Source: an uncultured bacterium
GTDB taxonomy: Bacteria > Planctomycetota > UBA8108
DNA length: 8,792 nucleotides
Assembly (NCBI GenBank): GCA_913050545.1
Contig: CAJWZY010000072.1
Coordinates: forward strand, 1-8,792
Direction: 5' to 3'
The notes beneath the pieces are model-generated. The model was not told the DNA's origin. It worked only from the letters and a program-made list of their open reading frames with translations, and made no database searches. Shown here piece by piece: positions 6,334 to 8,792 of this stretch. The stretch's first letter is position 1; every line of letters starts with the position of its first letter. Both the position numbers and the translations under genes were made by a program.

Positions 6334-7361
6334 ACAGGCTCTATGCGGTTGTGCTGGCGGGTGGCAGGGGGAGCCGGTTCTGGCCGCTGAGCAGTCCAGA
6401 GCAGCCGAAACCCTTTCTCCCTCTCTGCGAAGATGGGGCCTCGATGTTGTCGAGGACGTGGCAGCGGCTGGAGGGTGTCGTCGGCGGGGAGAGGGTATTC
6501 GTTGTCGCGGACTCAAAGCACTCGGAGCTGATTGGGAGCCAGCTACCGGATCTTCCTGCAGGGAGATTCGTTGAGGAAGCCGGCAACAGGGGCACAGCAG
6601 CTGCGGTGGCCCTGGCGGCTGAGCATATCTGTCGCGAAGATCCCGATGCTCTCATCCTGGTCTGTCCGTCGGACCACCATATCGCTCCGGACGAAGAGTT
6701 TTCCCGTACCATAGCATTTACCCTTAAGTGCCTGGAAACCCTGCAAGGGCAGGAGGATCCAGCTACCCTCATCCTCGGAGTCGAAGCGGTTTCACCGCTC
6801 ACCTGCTATGGATATCTCAGCTGTGGAGAGGTCGTTGAGAGCTCCGCTGGGTTGCAATGCCGCCGGGTTTCTGCCTTCAAGGAGAAGCCGGGGCCCGCCG
6901 CTGCCACGGCTTTACTCGACAGCGGAGCTGCACTCTGGAGCACCGGCATTTTTCTCTGGAGGGCTGGAGATTACCTGCGCCTCTTTGAGAAATACATCGG
7001 CGGCTCCGGTTCGGCGCCTGGAGAATCCGTGTCGGTAGACGAGGGGATTCTCGAAAAAGCCTCTGATGTTTTTTCAGTGAGAGCGTCCTTTTCCTGGCAG
7101 GATGTCGGCACCTGGGATCGCTATGCCCTTGAGCTGGCAGAGGCTGGAGCGGGTAATCGCGTTCGCGGAAATTTTGTCAGCCTCGATACAAAGGATTGCA
7201 TCGTCGTATCAGGCCGGAGGATGATAGCGGCCGTCGGGGTGAAGGATCTCGTTATCGTTGAGACCGAAAACTCGGTACTGGTTTGTCATCGTGACTCCGC
7301 TGAGAGGGTTCGGGATCTTGTGCAGGAAATGGACAATCGCAGGGATGCGTCCGATTCATAG
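6330..7361 (+). CDS. manC: Mannose-1-phosphate guanylyltransferase (GDP-mannose pyrophosphorylase)
   Basis: Makes GDP-mannose from mannose-1-phosphate and GTP for glycan synthesis. The 343-residue protein is the short single-function form, without the extra isomerase domain. It shows the nucleotidyltransferase signature LAGGRGSRFWPLS (9-21) with the activator lysine in QPKPFL, then PSDHHI (113-118), FKEKP (183-187), WSTGIFLW (203-210), SVDEGILEKA and SWQDVGTW (255-262), followed by a left-handed beta-helix-like end. The usual EP-x-x-RNTAPA motif reads EEAGNRGTAAA (82-92) and the usual W-N-x-G reads W-S-T-G, so sugar specificity is likely but not certain. The start is GTG 6330, overlapping the previous stop by four bases (GTGA), which indicates translational coupling. 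The gene symbol is by function and not by orthology. Confidence 0.88.
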   Translation: MNRLYAVVLAGGRGSRFWPLSSPEQPKPFLPLCEDGASMLSRTWQRLEGVVGGERVFVVADSKHSELIGSQLPDLPAGRFVEEAGNRGTAAAVALAAEHICREDPDALILVCPSDHHIAPDEEFSRTIAFTLKCLETLQGQEDPATLILGVEAVSPLTCYGYLSCGEVVESSAGLQCRRVSAFKEKPGPAAATALLDSGAALWSTGIFLWRAGDYLRLFEKYIGGSGSAPGESVSVDEGILEKASDVFSVRASFSWQDVGTWDRYALELAEAGAGNRVRGNFVSLDTKDCIVVSGRRMIAAVGVKDLVIVETENSVLVCHRDSAERVRDLVQEMDNRRDASDS

Positions 7362-7405
7362 CTGGTGGCCGGCGAATTCGAGGCTGGGCAGGAACAGGTT
7401 TTCAG

Positions 7406-7837
7406 ATGGGTAAACTCCTCGGACTTGATCACGGAGACAAGCGTTTCGGTATCGCTTTGAGCGATGCAGGCAAGGTCATTGCTACGCCCCGGTTTGTTGT
7501 CGAGGGAGAAGACGCACTCTGGGAGAAGCTTTATTCCCTGGCGCGGGAAGAGGACATCGAGGCTGTTGTGCTCGGGCTTCCGTTGAATATGGATGGTACC
7601 GAAGGGCCCCGTGCCAGGAAGGTCATCGAGTTTTCTCGGGTCCTCGAAGAAAAGACCGGTCTGCCTGTACACTTTCACGATGAGCGTCTGAGCAGCTTTG
7701 AGGCAGAGAACGCTCTCTGTGAGGCGGGAGTCTACGGCAGCAGGCGCAAGAGCCGGGTAGACATGGTTGCCGCGCAGATCATTCTGCAGGGTTATCTGAA
7801 CCAGCTGAACGAGGAGCCTCCGGTAACGGGAGATTGA
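7406..7837 (+). CDS. ruvX: Putative Holliday junction resolvase / 16S pre-rRNA nuclease RuvX (YqgF)
   Basis: RNase H-fold nuclease required in E. coli for maturing the 16S rRNA 5' end and also proposed as a Holliday junction resolvase. The 143-residue protein has the full motif set: LGLDHGDKRFGIALSD (5-20, catalytic Asp8), VVLGLPLNMDGTEGPRA (54-70), DERLSSFEAE (92-101) and SRVDMVAAQIILQGYL (116-131, Asp119). The family length is about 140. A weak AGGAAC lies about 13 bases before the ATG. It is the last gene of the presumed rny operon, followed by a candidate terminator. Its rRNA-processing role agrees with the RNA-metabolism theme of the neighbourhood. Confidence 0.95.
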   Translation: MGKLLGLDHGDKRFGIALSDAGKVIATPRFVVEGEDALWEKLYSLAREEDIEAVVLGLPLNMDGTEGPRARKVIEFSRVLEEKTGLPVHFHDERLSSFEAENALCEAGVYGSRRKSRVDMVAAQIILQGYLNQLNEEPPVTGD

Positions 7838-7858
7838 GCGGCCTGGAGACCTTTTTTT
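7818..7858 (+). terminator. Possible weak terminator after ruvX
   Basis: CTCCGG (7818-7823), inside the end of ruvX, can pair with CCTGGAG (7842-7848) through six pairs with one bulge. The sequence then runs ACC and seven T (7852-7858). The stem is short and the loop is 18 bases, so termination may be partial. The T-run and the promoter that follows support an operon boundary here. Confidence 0.45.
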
Positions 7859-7880
7859 CCCTCATTTGCCCCTCTTTAGC

Positions 7881-7908
7881 TTGCCCGGGTACGGCGCTGT
7901 GTTAGGAT
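7881..7908 (+). promoter_or_regulatory. Candidate sigma-70-type promoter for rpsO
   Basis: TTGCCC (7881-7886) and TAGGAT (7903-7908) are separated by 16 bases, each matching 4 of 6 consensus positions. The predicted start near 7915 leaves a leader of about 53 bases before rpsO. A TTGATA at 7916 with GATAAT at 7942 also looks tempting, but its 20-base spacer is too long. An rpsO promoter at this distance is usual. Confidence 0.5.
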
Positions 7909-7967
7909 AGCGGGCTTGATATACAGAATTCAGTAGTAAGTGATAATAGAAGGCCAGTTTACGAAGA

Positions 7968-8237
7968 ATGGAAATAACCGAGATGACTCGTTCGGCAGTC
8001 GCCGAACATTTCGCCCGCAAGAAAGGTGACACGGGCAGCCCCGAGGTGCAGATAGCTCTTCTCAGTCAGCGAATCAAGGCTCTCACCGAGCACCTCAAGA
8101 CGCATAAGAAAGACCATGCAACCCGCCGTGGACTTCTCATGCTTGTAGGGCAGAGGGCCAAGTTGCTGCGATATCTCGCCCGCGAGGATATCGAGCGTTA
8201 TCGTTCGCTGATTGGTGAGTTGGGTCTTCGTCGCTGA
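7968..8237 (+). CDS. rpsO: Ribosomal protein S15 (uS15)
   Basis: Primary 16S rRNA-binding protein of the 30S platform. It is 89 residues, exactly the family length. It has the GDTGSPEVQIALLSQRI segment (20-36), LTEHLKTHKKDHATRRGLL (39-57) that holds the rRNA-binding residues, and the C-terminal ERYRSLIGELGLRR. The first ATG (7968) is chosen because it gives full length; an in-frame ATG at 7983 would cut the first helix. Shine-Dalgarno pairing is poor: AGAAGG at 7949-7954 is too far upstream and ACGAAGA abuts the start. As in many bacteria it is followed by pnp on the same strand. Confidence 0.98.
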   Translation: MEITEMTRSAVAEHFARKKGDTGSPEVQIALLSQRIKALTEHLKTHKKDHATRRGLLMLVGQRAKLLRYLAREDIERYRSLIGELGLRR

Positions 8238-8561
8238 TCGCCGCTGAAATGGGTACACCCCTTTCCCGGCTGGTCACTTCCGCACTAGTCAACCTTGCAG
8301 GTTGAGCGTGGAACGCAGAGCGAAGGCGAGACGTAATGAAATAAACATTCAACTCTTCCCGGGTTGAATCCAGGCAGAGCCGCCAAAGGCGGCAAGGCGG
8401 TATTGGCAGGCTGAAAGTTGGCCTGGCAGTGAACCGCGACAGCAGCAAGGAGGCTGGAAGGAAAGAAAAAGTACAAGAAGCGGATCTCCGATCAGCCGGG
8501 GTTCCAAGAGGTAGCAGGTAAGAAATATTCAGTATTAGCAGTAGAAGAAACAAAGAAGAAG
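8238..8561 (+). other. rpsO-pnp intergenic region: structured leader with serial hairpins
   Basis: This 324-base gap holds no convincing gene on either strand. It has no T-run terminator after rpsO, so read-through into pnp is likely. Between 8289 and 8425 there are five inverted repeats in a row: TCAACCT/AGGTTGA (8289-8305), GCGT/ACGC (8306-8316), TTCAAC/GTTGAA (8348-8368), GCCGCC/GGCGGC (8379-8393) and CAGGC/GCCTG (8407-8425). The rest, up to the pnp start, is strongly purine-rich and contains AAGGAGG (8447-8453) with no start codon behind it. In E. coli the pnp leader hairpin is cut by RNase III and gives PNPase autocontrol; the same could apply here by analogy. A dispersed palindromic repeat is the other reading. 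Confidence 0.6.
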
Positions 8562-8792
8562 ATGACAGCAAAAGTAGAAAAAGAAATTGCAGGCAGGACC
8601 TTAACCATCGAGACCGGGAAGATTGCCCGGCAGGCCAATGGAGCGACCACCGTCAGGTATGGTGATACCCAGGTTTTCACCGCGGTAACCTCCTCCTCCG
8701 CCAGGTTCGGCATGAACTTCTTCCCCCTCACGGTTGATTACAGGGAGAAGACCACGGCCGCGGGCAAATTCCCCGGCGGCTTCATAAAAAGA
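8562..8792 (+). CDS. pnp: Polyribonucleotide nucleotidyltransferase (PNPase), N-terminal part (runs off window)
   Basis: PNPase is the phosphorolytic 3'-to-5' exoribonuclease of the degradosome. The 77 codons present cover the start of the first RNase PH domain: VEKEIAGRTLTIETGKIARQ, then NGATTVRYGDTQVF (27-40), FFPLTVDYREKT (53-64) and GKFPGGFIKR (68-77), all classic. The full protein is about 700 residues, so most lies outside the window. ATG 8562 is the first usable start: the frame is open back to 8433, but that stretch contains no ATG, GTG or TTG. No proper Shine-Dalgarno is seen, only an AAGAAGAAG run. The FFPLTVDYREKT and GKFPGGF wording recalls PVC-type PNPases, from memory. Confidence 0.97.
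   Translation, partial: MTAKVEKEIAGRTLTIETGKIARQANGATTVRYGDTQVFTAVTSSSARFGMNFFPLTVDYREKTTAAGKFPGGFIKR

Noticed and set aside
7916..7947. Alternative rpsO promoter TTGATA ... GATAAT
   Set aside because: The spacer is 20 bases, too long for a standard sigma-70 promoter. TTGCCC-16-TAGGAT just upstream fits better.
8249..8266. GGGTACACCC-type small hairpin after rpsO as a terminator
   Set aside because: The stem is about 4 bp with an internal mismatch beyond it and there is no T-run, so termination here is not supported.
8137..8571. Minus-strand ORF of 144 codons across the rpsO end and the rpsO-pnp gap, starting with a Leu/Ser-rich stretch
   Set aside because: The hydrophobic start is the complement of the purine-rich pnp leader. 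The rest crosses the hairpins and rpsO; no recognisable domain or initiation signal.

Overview
The window reads almost entirely on the + strand. It runs from the end of an rRNA operon into a dense housekeeping block that carries most of the cell's RNA-turnover genes. Order: 5S rRNA 3' end (1-85) and its terminator (100-171); a near-consensus sigma-70-type promoter (200-229); a doubtful secreted-protein ORF (278-856) whose second half is interrupted by a strong intrinsic terminator (667-707) and by a 6S RNA gene (about 724-917); rny, ymdB, xseA, xseB, dtd, a J-domain protein gene, a mannose-1-phosphate guanylyltransferase gene (manC-like) and ruvX (1021-7837); a short intergenic gap with a possible terminator and a promoter; rpsO (7968-8237); a 324-base structured gap; and the first 77 codons of pnp (8562 to the window end).

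The eight genes from rny to ruvX lie 44 bases or less apart. Several starts touch or overlap the previous stop, so they probably form one operon. It combines RNA decay (RNase Y, YmdB phosphodiesterase), DNA repair (both exonuclease VII subunits), translation quality control (D-aminoacyl-tRNA deacylase), a J-domain co-chaperone candidate, nucleotide-sugar synthesis and 16S pre-rRNA processing (RuvX). The rpsO-pnp pair that follows adds the other major RNA-decay enzyme, PNPase. 6S RNA, the regulator of housekeeping RNA polymerase, sits just upstream of rny.

Organism: a free-living bacterium with moderately high GC. From memory of these families, the YmdB protein (Asp in place of Asn in the Asn-His metal motif, and a GRVFM segment) and the PNPase N-terminus (FFPLTVDYREKT, GKFPGGF) resemble Planctomycetota/PVC-type sequences. 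A 6S gene next to rny, and the DUF4124-like ORF, recall Deltaproteobacteria. The phylum is therefore unresolved, with a mild lean to PVC.

No phage, transposon, CRISPR or defence system is visible. The least ordinary parts are non-coding: the 530-920 region, where a broken-looking ORF, a terminator and 6S RNA are superimposed, and the rpsO-pnp gap, which holds a run of hairpins with interchangeable arms. The uncharacterised J-domain protein is the least understood gene.
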